Positions 11,505 through 28,034 of a DNA stretch of 64,000 nucleotides are shown piece by piece. Location: positions 754,841 through 818,840 of the forward strand of contig BCIK01000002.1 of the NCBI GenBank assembly GCA_039545295.1, given 5' to 3'. Position 1 is the stretch's first letter. Every line of letters begins with the position of its first letter. The DNA is from Udeniomyces pyricola (lineage: Eukaryota > Basidiomycota > Tremellomycetes > Cystofilobasidiales > Mrakiaceae). The position numbers were made by a program, and so were the translations under genes. Under the pieces are notes generated by a model. It had not been told where the DNA came from. It saw only the letters and a list, made by a program, of their open reading frames with translations, and ran no database searches.

Positions 11505-13801
11505 ATGACTTCATCATCGACCTCGACCTCATCAGGTGATCGCTTCTACGGTCACGAACGGATAGCCTCAGCTGCTGCGAGATACGTACGTGTTTTCCCT
11601 CGCGCTCTCTTTTCTCGCTCGCTTCCATTGCCGTAGTCCCTCTTCTTTCCCTCATCGACCCACCGCGCGCGCCTCGCCTGCGCAAGTACGCAACCCCGAC
11701 CACGCACGCTCCTTTTTCCCGGAAACGGTTTCCTCCCGCTATGTCCTTTTGCGCCTTAGAGCCAAAACGACCGTGCATGACGCGAACCGGATGCAGCAAG
11801 AGAGAAAAAAAACCCCATACACGGCTTAAGCTGACGCCAAGTTGTTTCGTCATTCCCCAATGTCGCTGTGTCATCTATCCCCATCCGTCGTCGCCGTCCG
11901 TCTTCGCCGGACTCTTTGCCCGTGCTTGTTTCCCCTCGTTCGGGCGGCGTTGTCTTCTTCTTCTTTCCTTTTCCCCGATATGCCCGATCCTACTTGGCTC
12001 ATATTCCTTCCGCGCGTCATCATCGCCTCTCTCCCACATCTGCCCCTCGTTTGTTTCATGTTGGCCCCCTCATATCCCCCATCATATATCACGGTCGATG
12101 CTTTCCGTTGCCCGACTCTTCCCGATGCACACATCCCTTCCCTCTTCCCACTTCACGCCCTCGTCGACCCTTCCAGATCACCCACCTGTTCTCATGTCCA
12201 AATTTGCCCTCATCCACCGCGCCCAATGCTGCCCGGCCGCCGCTCGCCAATTTCATTGCGTATGCTCTTTACCGGACTCAGCTTCCCGGCGAAGTCACTA
12301 CGGCCGCCCTGCTTCTTCTGTCGAGACTCAAGGCGCGATACCCGGCTGCCCGAGGCTCGAGTGGTCACAGGCTTTTCATTGCCGCTTTCATGAGTGCGTA
12401 GCTACATGGACGAACCTTTGATGACACGACAACGAACTGACATTGCTTTGATGTCGATCTCAACTCTTTTTCTCTCTTGGTTTTTCATTCTTTTCTTCTT
12501 TTTTTTTCTTCTTCTTCTTTGCTCTCTTTCTTTTGCTTTCCCTTTGCAGTGGCATCCAAATGGATATGCGATGATACCTACGTGAGTCTTCGGTTTCCGG
12601 CAGCGACGCTAGTCTCTTGGATTTCTTAGGCTTCAAAGCGCGGCCAAGCGTGCCCGGATGTGCGGCGGCATCAAACCGGTTGCTCATCGCCTAGCGTTTC
12701 CTATACAATGTTGCTTGGCGTACTGACATGGATTTTTTTTTTCTTCTTAACCTTGTATCCTCTGTCATCGCTTGATCCCGCCTCATCGTTGACACTGAAT
12801 GGTAGAGCAACAAATCTTGGACAATTGTTGGCCAAGGCCTCTTCTCTCTAAAAGAAATCAACCAGATGGAGCGTGAGATGTTGAACTATCTTACCTGGCG
12901 CGTCGATGTCTCGCATGAGCAGATTCTGGATCTCGACGTGAGTTCTCCCGTACCGCTTCGCTGTGGTCGTCTTTATTGGGCGGTGTCGTCAACGGACTTC
13001 TGGACGCGACGAGTTGGCTGACGCGTTCTTTTGAGTTGGATCGTGCAGCATGTTTTGGCGACCCGCTTCGCACACTCACCATCATCAGATGTGACACTTG
13101 CCCTTGCCAACGCTGCAGCCAACAACCACTCTCACTCCTCTGCTGCGCAGCAAGCTCAACACGTGACGATCAACCCCACTGCCGCATACCCTTCCCCACC
13201 GTGTTCGCCTCACCCTTCCCCTAAACCCCCCTCGACGTCAAATCAACCTCACACCTCATATCACCACCCTCCTCACCATGCATCTTCGTCTTCATCTTCA
13301 ACCTCTTCGCATCATGGTCATTCGCACCCTTATTCTCACCATGTCTCGCCCACCTACTCCGCCTCGGCTTCTGCCCACACGCGCTCCCGTTCACACTCGC
13401 AAAACCCGTATGCAACCATGATCATCCCGCCTTACAACCCAAATAACTCGCACATTTCCTCTACATCATCATCGTCTTCGGCCGCTACCCCCTCGGCGAC
13501 GTCTTCGTCGACTTCTTCCCCTGTATTCAACGAGACTTCGACACCCCCAATCGCGCCCGAATCGTGGCTATATCCGTCCCATCATCAACATCAATCCCAT
13601 CATGACGACGCAACCCACGAGGAAGCCGCGCCAGTAGCTGTCCTCGTTGGAAATTTGGTGGAGGCTGCAGAGGTTGCCAAGATGACATCAGGAGGCAGAG
13701 GAGGGGTTGGAGATGTCGATGTTGGGCGTCATCGCTTCCAATATGGGCCTCAACCATTCGGACCAAGCTCGCTTCCATCAACCATGGTAGATCGTCATTG
13801 A
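11505..13801 (+). CDS. Pcl1/2-type (Pho80-like) G1 cyclin
   Basis: Five exons are read: 11505-11585, 12177-12393, 12550-12581, 12806-12937 and 13049-13801, total 404 residues, all in phase. The cyclin box begins in exon 2 (NFIAYALYRTQLP, then LLLLSRLKARYP and SGHRLFIAAFM) and continues through ASKWICDDTY and SNKSWTIVGQG to EINQMEREMLNYLTW. These blocks are characteristic of Pcl cyclins, which bind the Pho85-class cyclin-dependent kinase and control cell-cycle entry, polarity and nutrient signalling. The C-terminal ~250 residues are low complexity: Ser/His/Pro-rich with many SP sites, typical of regulatory tails. Intron 1 is long (about 590 bp) and CT-rich. The function in this organism is inferred from family membership; the match to the cyclin box is clear. 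Confidence 0.92.
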
Positions 13802-14905
13802 CGTCCCATTCTTTTGGACCTCTGGCGATCTGGGGGTCCGTTGCATATTATCCACCTCATGTTTCATCCCATCCTCTTTTGATTTGTTTTTCTTCCTACA
13901 CACACACACACGCACCCACACCCACATTCACATCATTTGCTTCCATCTTCGCTTCGCCTTGAACGTTGCCATCCAACTCTGGCTTCCTTTTGTCTTGAAA
14001 TCTCTGTTTCACGCTTGGATATGTTTCCTCACTTCCATCATCTGCAATCTCGAAAAAAAACAAAATCCCTCACTGTTTCCTAGACGAACCTCAATGGGGG
14101 GCCTGTTGCTTACTTGTTCGCTCGCTCGATTCCTTCCTGCTGTTATCATCACTCTTTCATTTTTGCTTTCTCTCACTTCCCATCCCTCTGTTCTCTTTTG
14201 TGTTTTTTTTGTCGGTTTTCCATTCATCTATCTCCCCTCCCCCCCACTCTCTCCCTACACTCTCTCCCTACTCTTTCTTGCCACCATTTAATTGCCATCT
14301 CACCCCAGATACACACAAACACAAAAGACGAGGAGTGAGGAAAGACTTCCCCTCCCCTTTAAGCTAGGGAATAAAAACATGATGGAATCAAACTAGCATT
14401 TTTTTTATATTCGAGTCTGGCGCCTCCTTATACCCCTTCCTTAGTCTCTATCAAAGTATCAGACCATGTTTGTTGATCTGCATGTTTGACGTAGCACAGT
14501 CATGGTCGACGCATTCATTCATCAACTGGCCGTGGCTTTGAAGTTGTGAGATGACTTGAAACAACGGCGGACTGAAAGCTGACCATGGAGTCGAAGTTCA
14601 TGAGGATGCGGCAGCTGTGGGAGAAACCAAAAGCGTCATTTCGACGAGGCTGTGCGGGTGGATGGAGAAGGGTCGACCACGTGGATGAACGGACGGATGA
14701 TTTTGTTGTATTGCTTTTGTTGTTGGCTGGCGATCAATTTCGACGACGCAGTTCCGGTTCTCCTCTCGACGCTCTTCCTCAACTTCCCCCTTGACCTTCT
14801 TCTTGTCCCGACCCGCAGCTAGCCTTACCCATTGCCCATCCCCCATATCGCCCTTTTCTTCCATCCACTCTTCATCCCAGCTTCAACCCTTCTCCCTTCC
14901 AACCC
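13802..14905. other. intergenic spacer with CA-type microsatellite
   Basis: This is the 3' region of the cyclin gene followed by the leader of DIM1. It holds a CA/CCCACA microsatellite at about 13899-13930, a T-rich block to 14290, and a poly-T/TATA stretch near 14400. Pyrimidine-rich leader sequence precedes the ATG at 14906. No gene was seen. Confidence 0.5.
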
Positions 14906-17140
<2,235 letters not shown>

Positions 17141-17863
17141 TATGACTTTTTTTTTGGTCACTTGGAATTTACCTGGACAGAAAAAAAAGGTGACACAGGG
17201 TTAGATATGATTGTGCAGGGTGGGTTGTGCAATCATTGAACCTAATCGATGCTCATGCCAAGTTGGAAGGGGTTGATGATGAGGCCCTAAGCCTACTTGG
17301 TCAAGCTGACTTGAACATATATAGCCCATACGCCTCGTTGTTCTCCGCCTTCCAGTCTAGGGCACACATAGTGGGTGGGAGGAGAATTGGAGCGAGGCGT
17401 CTATAGTGCGTCTTAGGGTGGTACCGACGCGAGCCGCGACCTGGACGGCCTCGGTGCTGCCAGTCGTGCCGCGTGCTTGCGGGGACGGTTCTGGTGACCA
17501 GCTGATGAGGGACACATCATGGACAGTTTGTTGGTCTCCCCAACAGACACGCTCACTGCAGCTCCAGATCGAAGACGGCAGCCGACGTTCCAAGGGATAT
17601 GGAGCATGCAGATATGGCAGTCGATCGGACCACGTGACGTCGGTGACCTGAACAAAAGCCGTCCCCCCTTCTGGCACCTGATTACCTGAATACCTCATTA
17701 GAATACAAAGAGATGTCTTGTTCTTGTTCTTCCCTTTTTCCCTTCAGTTGCTCTTCATACCCACTCACTCGCATATATATAAATACACATACACTCGCCT
17801 TGACCCCATCCCTCTTCCAACCCCCACTCACCCACACACACACACACATACCTCACTTCACCC
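17141..17863. other. intergenic spacer, promoter region of the decarboxylase
   Basis: No gene was seen. After the 3' end of DIM1 the sequence is mixed up to about 17700, then becomes a pyrimidine- and CA-rich leader (CACACACACA near 17834-17848) directly before the ATG at 17864. Confidence 0.5.
17776..17783 (+). promoter_or_regulatory. TATA box of the decarboxylase gene
   Basis: TATATAAA lies about 80 bp before the ATG at 17864, inside an otherwise CT/CA-rich leader. This is a good match to a core TATA element, which would fit a highly expressed glycolytic-type gene. Confidence 0.5.
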
Positions 17864-21233
<3,370 letters not shown>

Positions 21234-21918
21234 TCCATCAGCCTCCATCGTACTCAAAGTCGACGTCTCTAGCGTTCTCAGTTTGGTCCTCTATGTTTTT
21301 CTCATCGTTTCCAATCTCGTTTGCTTTTTTTTTGTTTGTTTGTTTGTTTGACCCATGAGACCCCCTTGGTCTCGATCACCGCTGGTTCATGCTGTTCACA
21401 TGACAGTCACCCTGATGCTGTATTTCTTTTAGAGACGACGTTGTCTCCTTTTGGTTCTTTTGCTTTCGACCTCGAATCATCGATCAAATATGGCTTGGAT
21501 ATGAATCTGAGACCATGATGATGTATATATGTATATATGGTGCATGTGGATGGCGTATATATGAAGTACTTGTATAACTTGGATACCATTGATATGTACT
21601 ATTGATTGGCTGAAATCATGGAGGATGATGACGATCGACCTGGATGAACGGATGATATATATATTTATATATATGTATAGTACGTACATGCTGGCTCGGT
21701 GAACCCGTGATTGTGGGCGTGACGCGTCATGGATAGATTACCGGTGCGGAACCCGCCTTCTCCTTCTTATTCCCCTTGTCGATCAGACGACAGTTGTCCT
21801 TGGTGAGTTGTGTGTGTGTGTGTTTCTCTCTTTCCCCCTTCTCTCCCTCTCCCCCTTGCCTTGCTTGCTCCCCTTCAACCCTGAACCCTCCACCCAACGC
21901 ACTACCACCCAACTATAC
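21234..21918. other. intergenic spacer with TATATG elements and a TG repeat
   Basis: This is the 3' region of the decarboxylase. It holds TATATATGTATATATG near 21522-21542, a TATATATATTTATATATATG block near 21654-21678, and a TG microsatellite at about 21808-21821 followed by CT-rich sequence before the next ATG. No gene was seen. Confidence 0.5.
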
Positions 21919-23984
21919 ATGCACACCAGCTCCCTCCACTCTCTGCAATCCATCCACCACTTCACCGATCGACGACCCGTCCGAGACCGAACGCCTGCGG
22001 CCGTTGTTGCTGCTGCTACAGCTGCGAGTCGCTCTTCTCTCCTCCTAGGTTCTTTGGCTGCCGTCTCCCCTCCCGGCTCCCCCGATCCCGATCGCCGTCA
22101 TTGTTCGGCCCCCTCGCCATCCATCGTACTTGCCAGCCAGGGCCGTGCAGCGACCGGGCGCGTCGCTTCTTGGCTCTCACACGATGCTCATGATGACACA
22201 GAGACGGTGAGTGATGTTTTGAGGGAGCTACTCCCTTGCTATAAACGGAACAAAGTGACTGACGAAACCTCCCGCCCCTTGAGGGTTTCTTTCCCTTGTG
22301 CGTTTGCCATTTCCTGTCTCTTTGATTGGCATATATCCCTCTTGTCTTGCCGGGCTTTCTCTTCCCTTGTCACCCCTCTGCTCCACCTTGCTTTCACTTT
22401 TGCCCCTTCCACCTTCTCTTATCTACGTTTCAAACCACAGTCTCCTACCCTCACCCTTACCGGTCCAGCGTTTCTCCAAGACGCGCTTACTCAGCCCTCA
22501 TTCCCCACCCTGCTCGGTCGCACCTACTCGTCATCCTCGTCTTCCTCCACCTCCTCGTGCTCCACTCGCCTCGTGCCTCCCTTCCTGTCGCCATCGAGCT
22601 CCGACTCGTCCTTTGCCTCGACCGCATACCCATCTCCAATAACCTCCCCAACTTCACCCTTTTTCGGCTTCTCGCTCATCAGTGACGAGGCTGCTTCTCT
22701 CGTCGAGGGCACGTCTGGCCCCGTCGGTAGCGGCGGTGGCGGCCCGACCAAGCCGAAAGCCTCCATCGGGTGCGCGTCGGGAGCTCCCACTAATGACGAC
22801 GGCTTCTACACGGTCGATCTGAACGACGATGATCCGGAAAGGGTCGGAGGAGCTCTCGGATTGAGGTTCATGCAACAGGACTCCGCCTACGCCCGACCCA
22901 AGGGGCGCGCTGCGGTACAAGGCGTGTGCGAGTGCGACCACTCGGGTGTGCAGCCACCCCGAGACTCCGTCCATGAGCAATCCACCACCTCGATCACACC
23001 TTGCGAGAAATCTTCTAGGACCAAAACAGTAGCCAGTGACAGTCGACAAATCGATATCATGACTGCGCCCACTCTTTCTCCTTCTTGTGATACTCTTCTC
23101 GATTGTGGCGAAACGCTAAGCGCCGCCCCTATCACTCCGGTTGCCCCTACGGTGGTTCTGACATCTTGCCAGCCGCCTACCTTCGCTTGGCGTCTTCCCT
23201 CTGGCCCTGATTCTTGCCCCGATGGAGACCTTTCTGCCGAGCTTCCGAGCCTTCCACATCCTTCTCCTCTTTTGCTATCCCCTCTACCATACACACCGAC
23301 TCCCACCTGTCCTTTGGCTTCGCCGACCGATGTACACTCATTCTCGTTCTTTGACACCTGCGTCGGCCCACCCCACGACGCCAACACCGATGACTCCGTC
23401 CAGTACCTTGCTTATTACGTCCTCTCGCCGAGCACATACAGTGGGTTCCGCCCTGCCCGTGTCGTCACCCGCCGTCGTCAGAGCCTTCGCCAGATTCAGG
23501 CTTCCGACGAATCGACGACTGAACGCCCCTGTCAGGCTCAAGGTTACAATCGAGGCGAAGTTGATGATTTTTGGGGGGTCATTCTCATCGAGGGCACGAA
23601 ATGCGAGATGCATCGATCCGACTGGCACAGGCAGGCCGTCTCGAGAGGAAGCCGACTCCGGTTCGAGCTGTTATGGGAGGAACTCATCGCGGACGAAATC
23701 CAGAATGAGAACGATGTCATGAGAAGGTGCCGAGTTGAGCGAATCGATGTGGGTCTTCGTTTTCTTTCTGTATACTCGTCTCCATGCATTTTGCGCGTCC
23801 TGCCGAATCTTATGGGTCGAAAACGCGTGAGGCTGCGAGCGCTCAGTTGCTCAATTTTCTTTGCTCCTCTTATTCTTTTGTGCTCCTTTTTCTCTTTTCT
23901 CTCCTGTTTCTTCTACAGTCTACATCTAGCTGGGCGGAACTTGAAGACGAGGAACTCCCGGCCGATTTCGCCAGTTGGGACTAG
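21919..23984 (+). CDS. uncharacterised low-complexity protein
   Basis: I do not recognise a family. The model uses exons 21919-22206, 22441-23748 and 23919-23984 (553 residues). The first intron (22207-22440, GTGAGT..CACAG) is exactly 234 bp and has no stop in frame, so the open frame also runs straight through it. The N-terminal and middle parts are rich in Ser, Pro and Thr with acidic patches. The only ordered-looking part is near the C-terminus (about 23560-23750): DDFWGVILIEGTKCEMH followed by a charged helix (FELLWEELIADEIQNENDV) and an acidic tail ending ELPADFASWD. The most likely start is the ATG at 21919; an upstream in-frame ATG at 21808 would translate CT-repeat leader. A nuclear or regulatory role is possible but unsupported. 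Confidence 0.6.
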
Positions 23985-25423
23985 GCATAGTTGACTCGCT
24001 GTCGTTTACTCTGACCCAGCCGAAACTACCCGTCATCGTATAGCCGCAACCCGACCGGCCGCCAGTCCCAGCTCAGAACGGCTCTTAGCTCTCTTGGCTC
24101 ACGAAACTTACGCCGTGACCTCGATGACCAGAGAGAAAGCGCTCAGCATTGCGTCACCTTTGGGTCGCTCTGCTCGGATTCGGAAGCCCGTTCCTTCGCT
24201 GCCCTCCACTCGCATCCTCACAGAAGTTTACTATTCTTTTCTTTCCGACGCTTGTCTGTGGCCTTTTTCTTTCGTCTAGTTTCGACTTGACGATACTGGA
24301 GCGTTTAGCAAGTTAATATCTTTCTGCTTGTGGTATTCTTTTGTTTGTCTCCTAATCTTACTTTTCTCTCTCATGCATACATGACATACGTACAGTACAT
24401 ACGTCTCTTTCAAGTGTCACTTCTCACTCTCTCGATCCTCTCTTACCATGAATCTCTCTCCATCAAGTTTTTTTTTTTTTTCTTTTCCCCTCTCGCCTGC
24501 ATCTTCCTGCCGCTCTCTTCCTTTGCACATGCATCCACCCTCCACTCCACTCCAATCCAATCCACTCCACTCCACTCGACAGTCTCTACTGTTTCATTTT
24601 CCTCACTCTCCTGCCCAACTGAACGGCATTTTCCTGGACTCCAAACCATGCAGAAGCGCTTTTTGTAATAATCTCTTCACAGCCTCCCGGTTCCAACGTG
24701 CCGTTAACTCCTCCTCGACTCGACGAGCTATATTGATTCCTCACTACCATCGTACTTGACATCTAATTAATTCTGCCTCTTTATTTCCATTCGATCGGCT
24801 TTGACTCGACTCGCGCTCTAGTCATTAAACTCACTCTCTCTCTCTCTCTCGCGATCTCTTGTTGGGTTTAGTACTAGCTAAGCAGCTAGCTAATAACAGT
24901 GTGTGCCTGAGGTTTTGGTCCAGCGAATTCTTTGTTGAACCCTTCATGTTTCTGCGCGTCCTCTTTTTTCAATTTTTTTTTCTTCCAATTATTTAGTAGC
25001 AACCGCTTGATGATTTAATTTCTGCGGGCTTGTGATTTCCGTCTTGCAGATGTATATACTATATCGTCGGGTTGTCCAAAACGCAAACCCTACCGTCCGA
25101 GAGAATCGATATGAGTCGTGCAAGATGATTTATACTTGATGATCATGATTCATCGTCGAGCTATATATATCATCAATACGTTGCCCATCTTCAAAGATAT
25201 ATGTATATCCTGTTGATCTGCTTCATGATCATCTCGATCAGCACCATCAGATCGAGACCCATCGGTGGATCCTCTGACGGTTGCGGCTTTTTGAATCGGT
25301 ATCGGATACACCATGTATATATTACACACCTCAACTAATACTACGTTATCTGCAGTAGCAGTATGCGTAGTAGTAGTAGTAGTAGTAGGCGAGATCCTCT
25401 ACTGTCCTGACAACCAAATGGAC
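23985..25423. other. convergent intergenic region
   Basis: This lies between two convergent genes. It is T- and AT-rich, with a poly-T tract near 24470-24482, the short repeats TCCACTCCAATCCAATCCACTCC near 24540-24575 and TAGTAGTAG near 25366-25387, and ATATATGTATATC near 25197-25210. It probably holds both 3' ends. No gene was seen. Confidence 0.5.
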
Positions 25424-26923
25424 CTAAGCAACTTTCTGGTTCCTTTTCATGCCACGATCTTTTTCCTCTTGCTCTACCAACTTCATCTCAGCCTCCCACG
25501 CCAACCTCGTCTTCTTCTCCTGACCGACACCTCTGACGCCGGCGACTTGGAGGAAACGCTCGAGGTCGCCTCGGGTATGGGCCGCTTGGAGGTAATCGAG
25601 GGAGTCGGTCGATTCGGGGTAACTCATGGGTTGGCCGCCGATGAGGACGATAGGGAGGGAGGTGAGGGAGGTGAGACGGTGAAGGATTGGAAGGAGGAGT
25701 GTGGCATCGGCTGGATCGGGGGAAGGGGGGGGGGGGGATTTAGAGTTAGAAAGAGGCGAATGAGGAAGAGGAAAAGGACGAGGAAAGAAAAGCAAGGAAT
25801 TCGTATTTGAAGGAGAGATTCATAGAAAGAGAAGAACGAGAAAAAAAAAAAAAAAAAAAAAACGGTCAGTTTCATGAGGAGATGAGAAGGATGGTCAGAG
25901 GTGCATGCATGCTCTACATAGATTGGCCGCGGGGTTTCCGCACTCCAAGGTCAATTCGACACCATCGAACTCCTCGCCAAAAAAAAAAAAAAGAAGAAGA
26001 AATTAAAACACCATCGACGAACCTCGGGTATCGACATCGCTCAAGATGCCCAACGCTTCTCCTCCTCTACTCGTCGTCTTGATCTTCTTACCAGCCTTCT
26101 CCCTCGCTCCGCCTCCTCCCAGATACTCCTCACTCTCCAACAATGCCAGGGCCATCTCCGTCCGGGTGACCCGGTTCCGGAGACCTCCTTCCGGTCGGGT
26201 CTTTCCAAAGACGACGACGGGGTAAGCTTCCCATGTCTCGGCTCGCATCTCTTCGAGGAGGAGTTGACGGGGGTCCTCTTCCGGTTTGGTGTAGGATGAC
26301 GTTGGGGGGAGGAGGACGTCGACGAGTAAGTCTGGCGAGAGCGGTTCCGAAGGGGAAACCCGGTTGGGGTCGGAGGAGGAGGACGACGACGACGACGACG
26401 AATCGGGAGCCTCAGAGAAAGAGGGAAGCGCGTGTTCGGACGGCGCAGAGAGAAGGAAGGATGTCAAAAGGGCGAGTTCTTGAGAAGGTGTAAGGGGAGG
26501 TGAACGGGGAGCGGCGGGACGGTAGTTGTTGGAATTGGAGTTGGGCTGGCCGGGGTGGTTTGGGTCGTGAGAGGGGTTAGGATGGGAACTGCCAGAGGAC
26601 ATGTGGGAGAAGGGTTTTTGGGTTCCGGCAGCGGCTGTGGGACACAATATCAGGAGATATGCGGAAAAAAAAAACGAGACAAAAGAAAGAAAGGGAGGAT
26701 AAAAATTAAAATAGAATAAAAGAAATGAGGAGGAGGAGGAGGAGGATGAGGATGAGATCAGATGGGTCGACGGGATCGGATCAAGAAAGGGGCGGGTGAG
26801 ATCGATAGAACGGATCATAGGAAGCCGAGACGAGGCAAAGATCACCAAATAAGAAAGAAAGAAAGAAAGAAAGAAAGACCCGAATTTCAACGTCAGTCAA
26901 AGTCGGTCCTTGACGCTTCATTG

Positions 26924-26970
<47 letters not shown>

Positions 26971-27195
26971 NNNNNNNNNNNNNNNNNNNNNNNNNNNNNN
27001 NNNNNNNNNNNNNNNNNNNNNNNNNNNNNNNNNNNNNNNNNNNNNNNNNNNNNNNNNNNNNNNNNNNNNNGAGATCGATAGAACGGATCATAGGAAGCCG
27101 AGACACATGAAATATCCCCGAAGAAAACCGAACCAAACGCAGACATAACTGTCCGTAAACATACGGGGGAGGATCTGTATTCATATGTATTTATA

Positions 27196-27244
<49 letters not shown>

Positions 27245-28034
27245 AAAAAATCCCCTAAGCTCGAAATTTCGGATCATTTTTCCTCAATCCTCGCTTGTTT
27301 TTCTTTTAGAGGTTCGTTTGGACTCGTGCTATAGACGTACTCTTAAATAACCCTTGGACTTTGCCCTTGGCGTTCCTGCCTACATCTCTCCATCCTGCTT
27401 GTCGATCGTAGTAACTCGATCCTCTGGCGGCGGTAGTGTCGTGACGGACCCCATCTTTCCCACCATCCTTCAGTCGGTTAGTCAATGAATTCTGCCGCCC
27501 ATCTCCCTTTGCCGAACCTTTCAATAAGGTCTCCCTTCCACCTCCGATATCGCCCCCGGAGTGAACGAAGATGACCCAGAGACCGAGGATGGAAAGGATG
27601 AGCATCGTCCAAGCGGCCCATCGAGTGACTTTCTTGCTGAACCCTCGTTTGAGGGTGGATGGGAACGAGCGGAGATGACCCGCCGACGAAGAGAAAGACG
27701 TCGAGGGTTGGTCGGCGGTAGCAGTGGCGCTATAGGAGGAGGAGGAAGATGGTTTGGGTTCGAAAGGTTGTGAATGATGATGACGATCGGAAGCACTGAA
27801 CCCAGACCGAAGGGGAGAGTTGGGGAACGCCGAGGTGGTTCCTGATCCATTGGACGGCGACGAGGGTTGTTGTTGATGTTGTTGGAGTGCGGCGAAGGTT
27901 TGGACGTGGGAGGGAAAATCGTGGGTGATGGGTGAAGCGACGGACCGACGACGGGTGTTGTTGGGTCGGGGAAGGGATTGCCGGGAGGAATAGAAGGAGA
28001 GTGGACTGCCCTTGAAAGCTGAGTTGGACGTCAT
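25424..28034 (-). CDS. membrane-anchored glutaredoxin-like protein without the catalytic cysteine
   Basis: Exon 1 (28034-27341) encodes a Ser-rich cytosolic N-terminus, a basic stretch and one membrane segment (WAAWTMLILSILGLWVIFV), giving a type II topology like the ER/Golgi glutaredoxins Grx6/Grx7. A long intron (27340-26635) holds the 100-N gap. Exon 2 starts at 26634 in phase and includes EAYPVVVFGKT, the first Grx strand, followed by RPEGGLRNR where CPYS/CPYC would be expected. The last exon starts near 25700 and gives LLLPILHRLTSLTSLPIVLIGGQP (cis-Pro and GG of the glutathione-binding site) and LQAAHTRGDLERFLQVAGV. A small middle exon around 25937-25980 (FDGVELTLE) is my inference from phase. 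The fold assignment is good; redox activity is doubtful. Confidence 0.7.
26798..26831. repeat. 34-bp direct repeat, copy 1, left of assembly gap
   Basis: The 34 bases here are identical to 27071-27104, immediately right of the gap. They sit in intron 1 of the glutaredoxin-like gene. Either a real duplication or an assembly overlap that was not merged. Confidence 0.9.
26923..27070. other. poly-A tract and 100-N assembly gap
   Basis: A run of A from about 26923 ends at 26970 and is followed by exactly 100 N, the conventional size for a gap of unknown length. It lies inside an intron of the minus-strand gene (as poly-T). Confidence 0.9.
27071..27104. repeat. 34-bp direct repeat, copy 2, right of assembly gap
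   Basis: This is an exact repeat of 26798-26831. A further A-homopolymer of over 40 bases follows at about 27199-27242. Confidence 0.9.

Noticed and set aside
24330..24759. open frames in the convergent spacer after the uncharacterised gene
   Set aside because: These are low-complexity T/C-rich sequence with simple repeats; no conserved pattern.
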